From: Paenibacillus_E allorhizoplanae
GTDB lineage: Bacteria; Bacillota; Bacilli; Paenibacillales; NBRC-103111
Length of the DNA stretch: 64,000 nucleotides
Assembly (NCBI RefSeq): GCF_927798215.1
Contig: NZ_CAKMMW010000011.1
Coordinates: 124,001 to 188,000, forward strand
Direction of reading: 5' to 3'
The notes under the pieces are model-generated. The model was not told the origin of the DNA. It searched no databases and was given only the letters and a program-made list of their open reading frames with translations. Shown here one piece after another: positions 45,241 to 53,274 of the stretch (positions are counted from its first letter, which is position 1; each line of letters starts with the position of its first letter). A program made the position numbers and the translations under genes.

Positions 45241-45355
45241 GCACAAGTAATTAGTACTGGCTGGTAGCGAAGTTTGAATTACCGGAGTTATGTATCGACT
45301 TGATGGGAATGTTGCTTGGTGAGTTACTCGTGATGAGGGGGAGAGCATGAGGGAT

Positions 45356-45384
45356 ATAAAAAGACCTAGCGAATTCGCTAGGTC
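45356..45384 (-). terminator. terminator overlapping the pxpA stop
   Basis: A perfect 22-base palindrome (GACCTAGCGAA and its complement) with TTTTT after it on the minus strand. The stop codon of pxpA is within the stem. Confidence 0.9.
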
Positions 45385-46139
45385 CCCAGCGGCATCACTG
45401 CGATGCCGCCTCGCTCTAACAGCGCGCGGATATCGCGCGCGAACTCCACGGCGTGCACCCCATCGCCGTGGATACAGATCGTGTCCGCACGCATGCTCAG
45501 GTCCTCCCCCGTAAGGGAGAGGACCTTGCCTTCGCGGACAAGCCGCTCCACCTGCGCCGCAGCCTCGGCGGCGCTCTCAAGCAGCGCCCCCGCCTGATCG
45601 CGGGGCGTCAAAGAGCCGTCCCGCTGGTAGCTGCGGTCCGCGAAAGCCTCGCTCGCGGTCCGCAGCCCCGCAGCGGTGCCCGCCCGCAGCAGCTCGCTGC
45701 CAGGCGGGCCATACAGCGTCAGCTCCGTGCTGACGCTGGCCGTTGCAGCCGCAATCGCGGCGGCTATCTCATTGCGCTTCGCAGCCATGTGGTAGAGCGC
45801 GCCATGCGGCTTGACGTGCTGCAGGCGTCCGCCTTCGGCGTGGACGAACGCCTGCAGCGCCCCGAGCTGATACAATGTCAGCTCGTAAGCCTCTGCCGGC
45901 GTAATCGCGATCTCGCGCCGGCCGAAGCCCTGCAGATCGGGGAGGCCCGGATGGGCCCCGATCGCAACGCCCTTGCGCAGGCACAGCTGAACTGTGCTGC
46001 GCATGGTTGCGGGGTCGCCTGCGTGGAATCCGCAGGCGATGTTGGCGGAGCTGACGTAGTCGAGGAGCTCTGCGTCGCGGCCGAGGCGATATGCGCCGAA
46101 GCCTTCGCCCAAGTCACAATTCAAGTCAATGCGCAGCAT
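45378..46139 (-). CDS. pxpA: 5-oxoprolinase subunit PxpA (LamB/YcsF)
   Basis: A 253-residue LamB/YcsF-family protein: DLNCDLGEGFGAYRLGRDAELL, ANIACGFHAGDPATMR, KPHGALYH and IHGDGVHAVEFAR are the family signature. With PxpB and PxpC it hydrolyses 5-oxoproline. The ATG at 46139 follows GGGGAG; a longer start at 46157 lacks a site. The gene is very GC-rich, unlike pxpB and pxpC. Confidence 0.9.
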   Translation of the reverse strand: MLRIDLNCDLGEGFGAYRLGRDAELLDYVSSANIACGFHAGDPATMRSTVQLCLRKGVAIGAHPGLPDLQGFGRREIAITPAEAYELTLYQLGALQAFVHAEGGRLQHVKPHGALYHMAAKRNEIAAAIAAATASVSTELTLYGPPGSELLRAGTAAGLRTASEAFADRSYQRDGSLTPRDQAGALLESAAEAAAQVERLVREGKVLSLTGEDLSMRADTICIHGDGVHAVEFARDIRALLERGGIAVMPLGT

Positions 46140-46157
46140 GACGATTCCACTCCCCAT

Positions 46158-46672
46158 TTAGATGAATGACACTCTGTTTCATTATTCACTCATCTTTTAC
46201 TCATTTCTTTCTTTACTCATTTCTTTCTTTACTCATTTCAATCTTCTCTACACCTACTCAACCCACTACAAAGTGCATCGGAGTGTGGGAGTGGAGAGCG
46301 CGTGAGGCAGATTTCATGGGAGTCATTCAGATAATTGAAGATCATTTGAGTAAATTTACGAAATAACTGTATTTTCTCCATCTAATCAAGGAAGCATTTG
46401 GGCAAATTCACGAGCTACCTGTATATTCTCCAGTTAATTTTAACCATTTCCTTCCCATTGGATGATTTAAGGGAAATTAACTGGAGTCTTTCCATTTAAA
46501 TGCCAGAAACATTACAAAGCACCGAAAATAACTGGAGTTTTTCCAGTTAAGTTGCTAAGGGGGAGGCAGGTAGGGCTCGTCAGGCTCATAGGGTTCTTAA
46601 AGTTAGTCGGGTACGTCAAGTTAGTCAGCTTCTTAGGGTTCGCAGGGTTCCTCGGCGATGGATTCGTAATGT
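46158..46672. other. repeat-rich intergenic gap
   Basis: No gene seen. It holds three copies of a 15-base unit TTACTCATTTCTTTC (46197-46241, last imperfect), a direct repeat about 52 bases apart (46343 and 46395), and several TAACTGGA palindromes (46428-46440 with 46474-46486; 46529-46549). Confidence 0.8.
46428..46549. repeat. TAACTGGA inverted repeats
   Basis: CTCCAGTTAATTT at 46428-46440 pairs exactly with AAATTAACTGGAG at 46474-46486; 46529-46549 is TAACTGGA, five bases, TCCAGTTA. This may be a dispersed small element. Confidence 0.8.
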
Positions 46673-47671
46673 TCACAAACCCCTTAACCAAGATTTAACC
46701 CCCGCCCCCATCACCTTAAGATCCATCGCCTGAAGCAACAATTGCTCCTGTGCTTCAAGATGCGTAACCTCCTGAAAGCGAAGCTGTCCACCTGGCTTCA
46801 CCTGCGCCACCAGCGGCAGATCTGCCGTGATTACGTGACCGATGCGGGGGTATCCACCTGTTGTTTGACAATCAGCCATCAAGAGAATGGGTTGTCCACT
46901 TGAGGGAACCTGGATCGTGCCTGCAACGACAGCCTCAGAGATCATTTCGTAGGATAAGCCAGACTCAAGCTCAAGCTTAGGTTCACTCGATAACCGATAC
47001 CCCATTCGATCCGATTGTGAGGTTACAAGAAAGCTTTGAGAAAGCAATCTTGACCAGCTGTTAAGTGTAAATGTGGAGGCCTCCTTCCCCTTCACGATCC
47101 GTATTATCGGATTGTCGTGATAGTCAGGACGAATCATTGAACTCACAAACTTGCTGCCTCGTTCAACCTCGTTCACAACCTCTAAAGCCAGCCCATCCTT
47201 CTCTACTTCCAATACATCCCCAGCACGAATTGTCCTTCCTTCATATCCACCAATCGCCGCTCGCTGATAGGTGCTGCGACTTCCGAGTACGTAATCCGCC
47301 TTGAACCCACCATACACAGCTAGATACGCTCTACACCCATGGGCTGCATATTGGAGGTGCAGCTCATTGCCTGAATAAAGTATAAATGGCTGCCATAAGG
47401 GTGCTGCCCTACCATCCACTACTGCCCCCATGTCTGCTCCACAAATGGCCAGCAGCATATCACTCTGTGCAATTAGAATTGGCCCCTGAAGTGTCATTTC
47501 CAAGGTAGCTGCTTCTGGACCATTACCAACCAACAGATTGGCTGCCCGGTGTGCAAACCGATCCATCGGTCCAGACACAATGACACCATGTTTGCGAAAA
47601 CCATAGCGACCCTCATCCTGAATGGTGGACACTAGGCCAGGTTTAATGACCTCAAAGCTCATGAATCGCAT
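46673..47671 (-). CDS. pxpC: 5-oxoprolinase subunit PxpC
   Basis: A 332-residue member of the KipA/biotin-dependent carboxyltransferase family. FEVIKPGLVSTIQDEGRYGFRKHG at the N-terminus, VSGPMDRFAHRAANLLVGN and VPSSGQPILLMADCQTTGGYPRIG are typical. The start overlaps the end of pxpB by 20 bases; ATG at 47671 has GAGG six bases before, and 47662 is an alternative. PxpC is the C-terminal half of the transferase complex with PxpB. Confidence 0.9.
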   Translation of the reverse strand: MRFMSFEVIKPGLVSTIQDEGRYGFRKHGVIVSGPMDRFAHRAANLLVGNGPEAATLEMTLQGPILIAQSDMLLAICGADMGAVVDGRAAPLWQPFILYSGNELHLQYAAHGCRAYLAVYGGFKADYVLGSRSTYQRAAIGGYEGRTIRAGDVLEVEKDGLALEVVNEVERGSKFVSSMIRPDYHDNPIIRIVKGKEASTFTLNSWSRLLSQSFLVTSQSDRMGYRLSSEPKLELESGLSYEMISEAVVAGTIQVPSSGQPILLMADCQTTGGYPRIGHVITADLPLVAQVKPGGQLRFQEVTHLEAQEQLLLQAMDLKVMGAGVKSWLRGL

Positions 47672-48437
47672 TCCCTTCCTCTAACGCATGAAACTGCTCA
47701 GATGTGATCGCCACAAATTTCACTTGATCACCAACCTTGAGTAAAGATGGGGGAACATTGTCCGGACGAAACATACGAATTGGCGTTCGACCGATAAGCT
47801 GCCAGCCTCCAGGTGTTTCAAAAGGATAAATACCCGTCTGAGCCCCGCCAATACCGACAGAACCGGCTGGAATTTGTGTGCGCGGCACTGATTTACGCGG
47901 TGTAGCAAGCCTTTCATCCATCCCGCCCAAATAAGGAAAACCAGGTGCGAAACCAATCATATAAACGGGATACACACAAGAAGTATGCCAAGACACAATT
48001 TCTTCCGTACTCACCTGATGATATTCCGCTACATCTGCCAGATCAGGTCCAAATGCAGCCTCATAACAGACTGGAATTTCTCTGATAGCTCCTAACTTCC
48101 CGACTAACCCTTCACTATCTTCCTGCATATACGCTTCTAATAACTGCTCAATGCTTTGCAAGACATCGTCATATGGAAGCCATTCTGCTGTCCCATTGGT
48201 TCGCCCACTTTTTAACACAACGTCAGAAGAATAGTTATAGATGCGGAATGCATCATAATAAATTGTAATGGTTGTATAAGCGGCGACTAACTCAATGAAG
48301 CCATCTCGCCAGTTATTTTCTAAATAATTCACTACTTGCCTGACCTTATGTAGATTCGTTAACGAAATGTCTGCACCTATGCGAATCACAATCGCTGAGT
48401 CTCCAAGCGGATGGCATTCGTAGGCAAGTTTGGTCAT
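47652..48437 (-). CDS. pxpB: 5-oxoprolinase subunit PxpB
   Basis: A 261-residue KipI/allophanate hydrolase subunit 1 family protein. HPLGDSAIVIRIG at the start, IGFAPGFPYLGGMDERLATPRKS and PSLLKVGDQVKFVAI are family patterns, followed by a conserved AGSVGIGGAQTGIYPFETPGGWQLIGRTP. The ATG at 48437 overlaps the stop of the esterase-like gene as ATGA; a longer TTG start at 48461 is less likely. Confidence 0.9.
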   Translation of the reverse strand: MTKLAYECHPLGDSAIVIRIGADISLTNLHKVRQVVNYLENNWRDGFIELVAAYTTITIYYDAFRIYNYSSDVVLKSGRTNGTAEWLPYDDVLQSIEQLLEAYMQEDSEGLVGKLGAIREIPVCYEAAFGPDLADVAEYHQVSTEEIVSWHTSCVYPVYMIGFAPGFPYLGGMDERLATPRKSVPRTQIPAGSVGIGGAQTGIYPFETPGGWQLIGRTPIRMFRPDNVPPSLLKVGDQVKFVAITSEQFHALEEGNAIHEL

Positions 48438-49237
48438 GCGAAATGCTGCTTTTTCAACCAATTAGCGCAAACATCAGGCCAAACATACGCTTCTGGATGA
48501 TCGGCTGCGATTCCAATGCCGTGTCGTCCTGATTCGAAGACATGCAGGTCGAAAGGAATGTTATTACGGCTAAGCGCGCTGGCAAAAAGTAAACTATTTT
48601 CAACCGAAACCGCTGCATCATCCGCTGTGTGCCATAAGAAGGTTGGCGGCGTATCTGTCGTTACTTGAAGTTCATTGCTTAAATTATTAACTAATTCTTC
48701 ACTAGCGTCTGCGCCTATCAAATTAATTCGTGAACCTTGGTGCGCGTTTACACCAAATGAAATAACCGGATAACACAGCACCATCAGATTCGGACGGGAG
48801 CTGTGGTGTTCAATTGGATCCGCGGAGGTCTGATCGCCCGCATCGTAGTGCGTTCCCGCTGTTGCGGCCAAATGCCCGCCTGCCGAAAAACCAAGAATGC
48901 CAATGCGGTTAGCATCGACTCCCCATGACTCGGCATGATGTCTCACAGTTCGAATGGCCCGCTGCGCATCTTGCAAGGGAACAGGATGTTTATATGGTGC
49001 TACGCGATAGTTTAACACGTAAGCGGATATGCCTAGTCCATTCAGCCATTTGGCAATAGGCTCACCTTCATGAGGGGCACGTCTGCCGTAACCACCGCCT
49101 GGACATACAATAACTGCTGCACGCAAGCCGTCTCCCTCTGCTGGATATAAGGTTAAGCTTGGGCAACCTTGGTTTTCCTCACCTTGACTGTTTTGTGTAG
49201 CTCCTGGCCATAATTCAATCGTTGTCCCTGTGTTCAA
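48434..49237 (-). CDS. alpha/beta-hydrolase, acetyl-xylan-esterase-like
   Basis: A 267-residue alpha/beta hydrolase with nucleophile Ser in GILGFSAGGHLAATAG; the oxyanion-side VCPGGGYGRRAPHEG and catalytic His in ESGRHGIGIA are also seen. Start TTG with GAGGGGG. No signal peptide, so it is cytoplasmic. It is coupled to pxpB and pxpC; a link to 5-oxoproline metabolism is not established. Confidence 0.82.
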   Translation of the reverse strand: MNTGTTIELWPGATQNSQGEENQGCPSLTLYPAEGDGLRAAVIVCPGGGYGRRAPHEGEPIAKWLNGLGISAYVLNYRVAPYKHPVPLQDAQRAIRTVRHHAESWGVDANRIGILGFSAGGHLAATAGTHYDAGDQTSADPIEHHSSRPNLMVLCYPVISFGVNAHQGSRINLIGADASEELVNNLSNELQVTTDTPPTFLWHTADDAAVSVENSLLFASALSRNNIPFDLHVFESGRHGIGIAADHPEAYVWPDVCANWLKKQHFA

Positions 49238-49335
49238 TGTGAAACCCCCTCATGTGATTAACGTACTAAGTTAATAATAGCCAATCCTTATCCAGTAGAA
49301 AAGCATCTATTTCAACTTTGAAGGAGCGATTCGAC

Positions 49336-49656
49336 ATGATTGTAGTTACAACAGAAAACATTGCAGGTTATGAGGTTACAGAAGTTTTGGGAAGTACCTT
49401 TGGCGTCGTTGTGCGGGCCCGAGGAATTGGCGGGGATATTATGGCGTCTCTGAAAGGATTAATCGGCGGAGAAGTCACGCAATATACGCAAATGGTGGAG
49501 GACGGCCGCAGGCAAGCCATGGACCGACTCGTCAAGAATGCCGCTGCCATGGGCGGAGATGCGATTGTCATGATGCGGTTCGACAGCGGGGACATTGGTC
49601 AAAATATGAGCGAAATCGTCGCGTATGGCACTGCCGTTCGGACGCGAAGGCTATGA
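49336..49656 (+). CDS. YbjQ/UPF0145-family protein
   Basis: A 106-residue protein of the YbjQ heavy-metal-binding-domain superfamily: ENIAGYEVTEVLGSTFGVVVRARG start and AMGGDAIVMMRFDS near the end. Members form pentameric rings of unknown function. GGAG precedes the ATG at 49336. It overlaps the next gene by four bases. Confidence 0.82.
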   Translation: MIVVTTENIAGYEVTEVLGSTFGVVVRARGIGGDIMASLKGLIGGEVTQYTQMVEDGRRQAMDRLVKNAAAMGGDAIVMMRFDSGDIGQNMSEIVAYGTAVRTRRL

Positions 49657-49898
49657 GCGGGGAATTATCTATTTTGCTCGTATACGGCTTGTGGGTTATA
49701 GGCTTCCTTATACTACTTCTTCTAGGTTATCTCGTTTACGACAAACGCTACAAAACAGATGGGGCTGCGACACCGCAATCCCCTCCAAACGGCTTTCTTT
49801 TTACACCTGAAGTTTTCATAGATCCCAAAGACGGATTCACCTATCGGGTTTACTACAATCCTCGAACGGGAGATCGTGCTTATATTCGTGAAAAGTAA
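49653..49898 (+). CDS. small single-span membrane protein
   Basis: An 81-residue protein: a hydrophobic N-terminal helix (LLVYGLWVIGFLILLLLGYL), then a polar domain with FIDPKDGFTYRVYYNPRTGDR. Its ATG overlaps the stop of the YbjQ-like gene, so the pair is probably co-translated. No family recognised. Confidence 0.65.
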   Translation: MSGELSILLVYGLWVIGFLILLLLGYLVYDKRYKTDGAATPQSPPNGFLFTPEVFIDPKDGFTYRVYYNPRTGDRAYIREK

Positions 49899-49914
49899 CT
49901 TGTTCAGAAAGAAA

Positions 49915-49970
49915 AAGCCTGGCAAAAGCCGAGGATCTTACGATTCTCTTGCTCTTGTCAGGCTTTTTAC
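49915..49970 (+). terminator. intrinsic terminator
   Basis: AAAGCCTG pairs with CAGGCTTT around a stem extension (CAA/TTG, AGC/GCT), with TTTTAC following. Confidence 0.8.
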
Positions 49971-49982
49971 ATACACGTCGAA

Positions 49983-51578
49983 CTATTTCCAAATCACTTT
50001 CCAGTTATGATTTACGCTCGCCTCGATAGTCCCTCGTTCCATAATGTAGCCTGCCAGAAGCTCTGCTACATCTGTTGGAATATCTTTCACAACCGGCTTA
50101 TTCTGAAACATGGCGTAGTTGCCCCCGCCTGCAGCGCGGTAATTGTTCATGACCACATCGAAAGAAGCATCTAGCCCAATCGGCTCCCCTTCAAAATCCA
50201 GCTGAACAACCCGATTGCCGACTGGTCGAGAAACGTTTAACGTGTAAGAGATTCCCTCCCACATATCGTAATTGTAATGGGCAGGCTTCGGTTCCATGAA
50301 GGACTTGCTTACTTGCAGCTCTCCATTTTCCGCTAATTCAAAATACTCCGCAGACTGCTCCAAGGCATCCTTAATATCTTGACCTGAGATTCGAATGACC
50401 TTGAGCGTGTTCGGATAGATATAGTTGGAAACGATATCCCGCATGGTAATATCTGATGGAAATCCAGGTGAAACGTTATCGAATAACGCCGTGTTTGAAA
50501 TCTGGGCACCTGACAGCTCCATCTGGACCTTGTTTATAAACTCAATCAGCGCATTGTCCTCAGTACGAATCTGCATAGGATCTTTCACGAGCATGTCCCC
50601 CGTAAGCTTCCCGATGGGTTGATCCAACCATAGCTGTGTCTTCGCCTCGTAAGTACTTAGCTGCGTGAGCAGCACCTCGTCTGGCTCCACATTCGCAACT
50701 GATAGAAGCTCCGATTGCTTGGAAGCGATGCGCCACTTCCCTTCTACCTGCTCTAGCACGATGTCCACCTTCCCAAGTGTGACGCCAGCTGTACCAGGTT
50801 GAACGATGGTTACTCCGTTAATTTGGGCCCCAGCAATGCTTCGATGCTGATGACCTGTGAGTAGAACGTCTATCCCTTCTACTTCCATACACAGTTGGTA
50901 CCCTTGATTCTCGCCTGTCAGCGGTTCCGTAGGCTCACCAGTTGCGATATCTCTTTCAAATCCACCATGGTAGGACACCACAACGACATCTACCTGTTCC
51001 TGCTCTTTGAGAAATTGTATCCACGTACGAGCTGCTGCAATAGGATCTTCAAACCGTAAGCCCACAATATGCTTCGGGTCTTCCCAATTCGGAATGTACG
51101 GCGTTGTTAATCCAAGAATCCCTATACGTACACCATCCGCAAATTGCTTTATCAGATATGGTTTACCAAAGAAAGGTTCTCCCGTCTCCTCATTCACAAT
51201 ATTGGCACACAACCAAGGGAAATTAGATTCTCGAACTGCCTTCTGGAGTACGTCCATGCCATAATTGAATTCATGATTCCCGAGTACCGCACCATCATAT
51301 TTCAAATAGTTCAGTCCTAGCACCATAGGATTCATAGGTTCATTATCCAAGCGTGCGTGGTGATAGGCGAGAGGCGTTCCTTGAATCAGGTCCCCGTTAT
51401 CTAACACTATGACATGCGCTTCCTTGGCGCGTTTCTGTGTGATTAAAGTGGCGATTTTCGACAATCCCACATCATTGGGATGATTATTTGCATAATGAAT
51501 GGGAAACATATTCCCATGGAGGTCGCTCGTTTCTAAAATCGTAATATGACTTGTTCGTGCTTGTCCAATCTGCGTCAA
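49983..51578 (-). CDS. 5'-nucleotidase/metallophosphatase
   Basis: A two-domain protein of 531 residues. The metal-binding motifs are TSDLHGNMFP, GNHEFNYG, VVVSYHGG and LLTGHQHRS; the C-terminal 5'-nucleotidase domain follows (DNVSPGFPSDITMRD). No signal peptide is seen. TTG at 51578 has GGAG eight bases before it; a GTG at 51587 has none, but is possible. It is monocistronic in appearance. Confidence 0.88.
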   Translation of the reverse strand: MTQIGQARTSHITILETSDLHGNMFPIHYANNHPNDVGLSKIATLITQKRAKEAHVIVLDNGDLIQGTPLAYHHARLDNEPMNPMVLGLNYLKYDGAVLGNHEFNYGMDVLQKAVRESNFPWLCANIVNEETGEPFFGKPYLIKQFADGVRIGILGLTTPYIPNWEDPKHIVGLRFEDPIAAARTWIQFLKEQEQVDVVVVSYHGGFERDIATGEPTEPLTGENQGYQLCMEVEGIDVLLTGHQHRSIAGAQINGVTIVQPGTAGVTLGKVDIVLEQVEGKWRIASKQSELLSVANVEPDEVLLTQLSTYEAKTQLWLDQPIGKLTGDMLVKDPMQIRTEDNALIEFINKVQMELSGAQISNTALFDNVSPGFPSDITMRDIVSNYIYPNTLKVIRISGQDIKDALEQSAEYFELAENGELQVSKSFMEPKPAHYNYDMWEGISYTLNVSRPVGNRVVQLDFEGEPIGLDASFDVVMNNYRAAGGGNYAMFQNKPVVKDIPTDVAELLAGYIMERGTIEASVNHNWKVIWK

Positions 51579-51631
51579 GCGATTCACTCCAGTTCATAAT
51601 TATTGTAAAGTTTTACATATCAATTGTCAGT

Positions 51632-51648
51632 TTAACAAATACTTCACA
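51632..51648. promoter_or_regulatory. candidate Pho-box pair before phnD
   Basis: TTAACA, five bases, TTCACA: an 11-base direct repeat as bound by B. subtilis PhoP. A TTTACA lies upstream at 51612-51617. Not proven. Confidence 0.35.
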
Positions 51649-51728
51649 CTATCTTCCATATCTCTTATGATAATGTTATAGTACAACATAGATAAAAAGT
51701 AAATATTTAAACGGAGGTCAAAAAAAAC

Positions 51729-52715
51729 ATGAAAAAATTAACAGTACTAAGTTTATCCATGGTCGTAGCTGCAGGTGCACTTGTTGGTTGCGCAAAAAAA
51801 GACGAAACTCCAGCTGCTTCATCAACTGCTAAAGCGACTGCAGCAGCAACAGCAGCGGCAACGGCTACTCCAGCAGCAGCTGCAGGTTTCATTCCTAAAG
51901 AACTTAGAGTACAATTCGTACCTTCCCAAAATGCAGAGACACTTGAAGCAAAAGCTAAACCGCTTGAAAAATTGCTTGGAGATAAATTAGGAATTCCAGT
52001 TAAGGTTTCCGTTTCCACAGATTACAACGTTGTTATCGAAGCTATGTCTTCCAAACAAGTCGATGTTGGTTTCTTGCCACCAAGTAACTATGTTGTTGCT
52101 CACGATAACCGTAAAGCTGCTGATCTTCTTGTACAAGCACAACGTTTTGGCGTTGATGATGCAACAGGTCAACCAACGAAAGAACTTGTCGATTTCTACA
52201 AATCCGAAATTCTTGTTAAAGCCGATTCACCAATTAAATCCGTTGCTGATTTGAAAGGTAAGAAAATGGGCTGGCAAGGTGTTACTTCAGCAGCTGGTTA
52301 TGTATACCCAGGTCTTGTATTGAAGCAAGCTGGTGTGGATCCAGTGAAAGATGTTACAGGTGTTCAATTCCAAGGACATGACAAAGCGGTTATCGCACTT
52401 CTTAACGGCCAAGTTGATGCAGTAGGCGTGTTCCAAGATATCCGTACTAACATGTTGAAAGATTACCCTGAAATCTTCAAACAAACGAAAGTTCTTTCTT
52501 TCTCCGACAAAATTCCAAACGATACAATCGCTGTTCGTTCCGATATGGATGCGGCTTGGAAGAAGAAAATTCAAGATGCTTTCATCGCGATCGGCAACGA
52601 TCCAGAAGGTAAAAAAGTGATCATCGATGTATACACACACCAAGGTTATGTAGCTACGACTGATGATAAATTCAACATCGTTCGTGAAGCTAATAAAGCA
52701 ATGGGCTTGAAATAA
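51729..52715 (+). CDS. phnD: phosphonate/phosphate ABC transporter lipoprotein PhnD
   Basis: A 328-residue substrate-binding lipoprotein (lipobox LVGC), with an Ala/Thr-rich linker. Mature domain: LRVQFVPSQNAETLEAKAKPLEKLLGDKLG is the PhnD opening, with MSSKQVDVGFLPPSNYVVA following. GGAGG precedes the ATG. The cognate ATPase and permease genes are on the other strand at 53275-55619. Confidence 0.9.
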   Translation: MKKLTVLSLSMVVAAGALVGCAKKDETPAASSTAKATAAATAAATATPAAAAGFIPKELRVQFVPSQNAETLEAKAKPLEKLLGDKLGIPVKVSVSTDYNVVIEAMSSKQVDVGFLPPSNYVVAHDNRKAADLLVQAQRFGVDDATGQPTKELVDFYKSEILVKADSPIKSVADLKGKKMGWQGVTSAAGYVYPGLVLKQAGVDPVKDVTGVQFQGHDKAVIALLNGQVDAVGVFQDIRTNMLKDYPEIFKQTKVLSFSDKIPNDTIAVRSDMDAAWKKKIQDAFIAIGNDPEGKKVIIDVYTHQGYVATTDDKFNIVREANKAMGLK

Positions 52716-52755
52716 TTTCGAAATAATTGTAAATTAAATTACACACGACAGAACA

Positions 52756-52799
52756 AACCACCGCAGCATGTGTCTAACATCCATGACGCGGTGGTTTTT
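52756..52799 (+). terminator. intrinsic terminator of phnD
   Basis: AACCACCGC and GCGGTGGTT pair across 23 bases, followed by TTT. Confidence 0.85.
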
Positions 52800-52942
52800 C
52801 CCTTCTAAAATTTACATTCTATACCAGACTTTCCTTGCATATTATGAATGTGGCACGCCCGTCCAAGCTCATCGTTTACTTTCATCTATCAAACGTTTAC
52901 TAAGTCGGTCGTGTCATAACTCATTGTGGGGTGAAAAACGGG

Positions 52943-53194
52943 ATGTACGAAATGCTGATCATGCGTAAAACAGAAGTGATTATTCGGTGCGGCACCGATG
53001 AAGTTCGAGGCGTCATTGCGCAGTATTACCCAGAATTTCAGCTTTTAAAAATAAACAACATTATGATCCCAATCACCTTAATTGAACAAATTGAAATTAT
53101 AGGGCCGGATGAACCCCTCACGCAAGCTACGCATCGGCTACGTGAGCCTCGTATCCTCCATTTGGTTGCGCAAGGCGGAGTCATCAGTAAGTAA
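52943..53194 (+). CDS. small protein of unknown function
   Basis: An 83-residue protein beginning MYEMLIMRKTEVII and holding YYPEFQLLKINNIMIPITLIEQIEIIG. The predicted fold is beta-rich. GGGGTG lies eight bases before the ATG at 52943; a GTG at 52931 is the alternative. No family recognised. Confidence 0.55.
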   Translation: MYEMLIMRKTEVIIRCGTDEVRGVIAQYYPEFQLLKINNIMIPITLIEQIEIIGPDEPLTQATHRLREPRILHLVAQGGVISK

Positions 53195-53210
53195 AGTGGC
53201 TCTTGAAGTA

Positions 53211-53256
53211 AAAAGGCAGTCCTTGAAGGTTATAACCTTCAGGAACTGCCTTTTTT
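53211..53256. terminator. bidirectional terminator
   Basis: An almost perfect inverted repeat (GGCAGT to ACTGCC, with TGAAGG/CCTTCA inside) carries A and T runs at both ends. It serves the small gene and the convergent phnE. Confidence 0.9.
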
Positions 53257-53274
53257 GTTCGTCTAGCTCATAGG

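Noticed and set aside
45453..46169. 238-codon ORF on the plus strand opposite pxpA
   Set aside because: High GC makes long antisense frames; it has no ribosome binding site, and pxpA on the other strand has complete family motifs.
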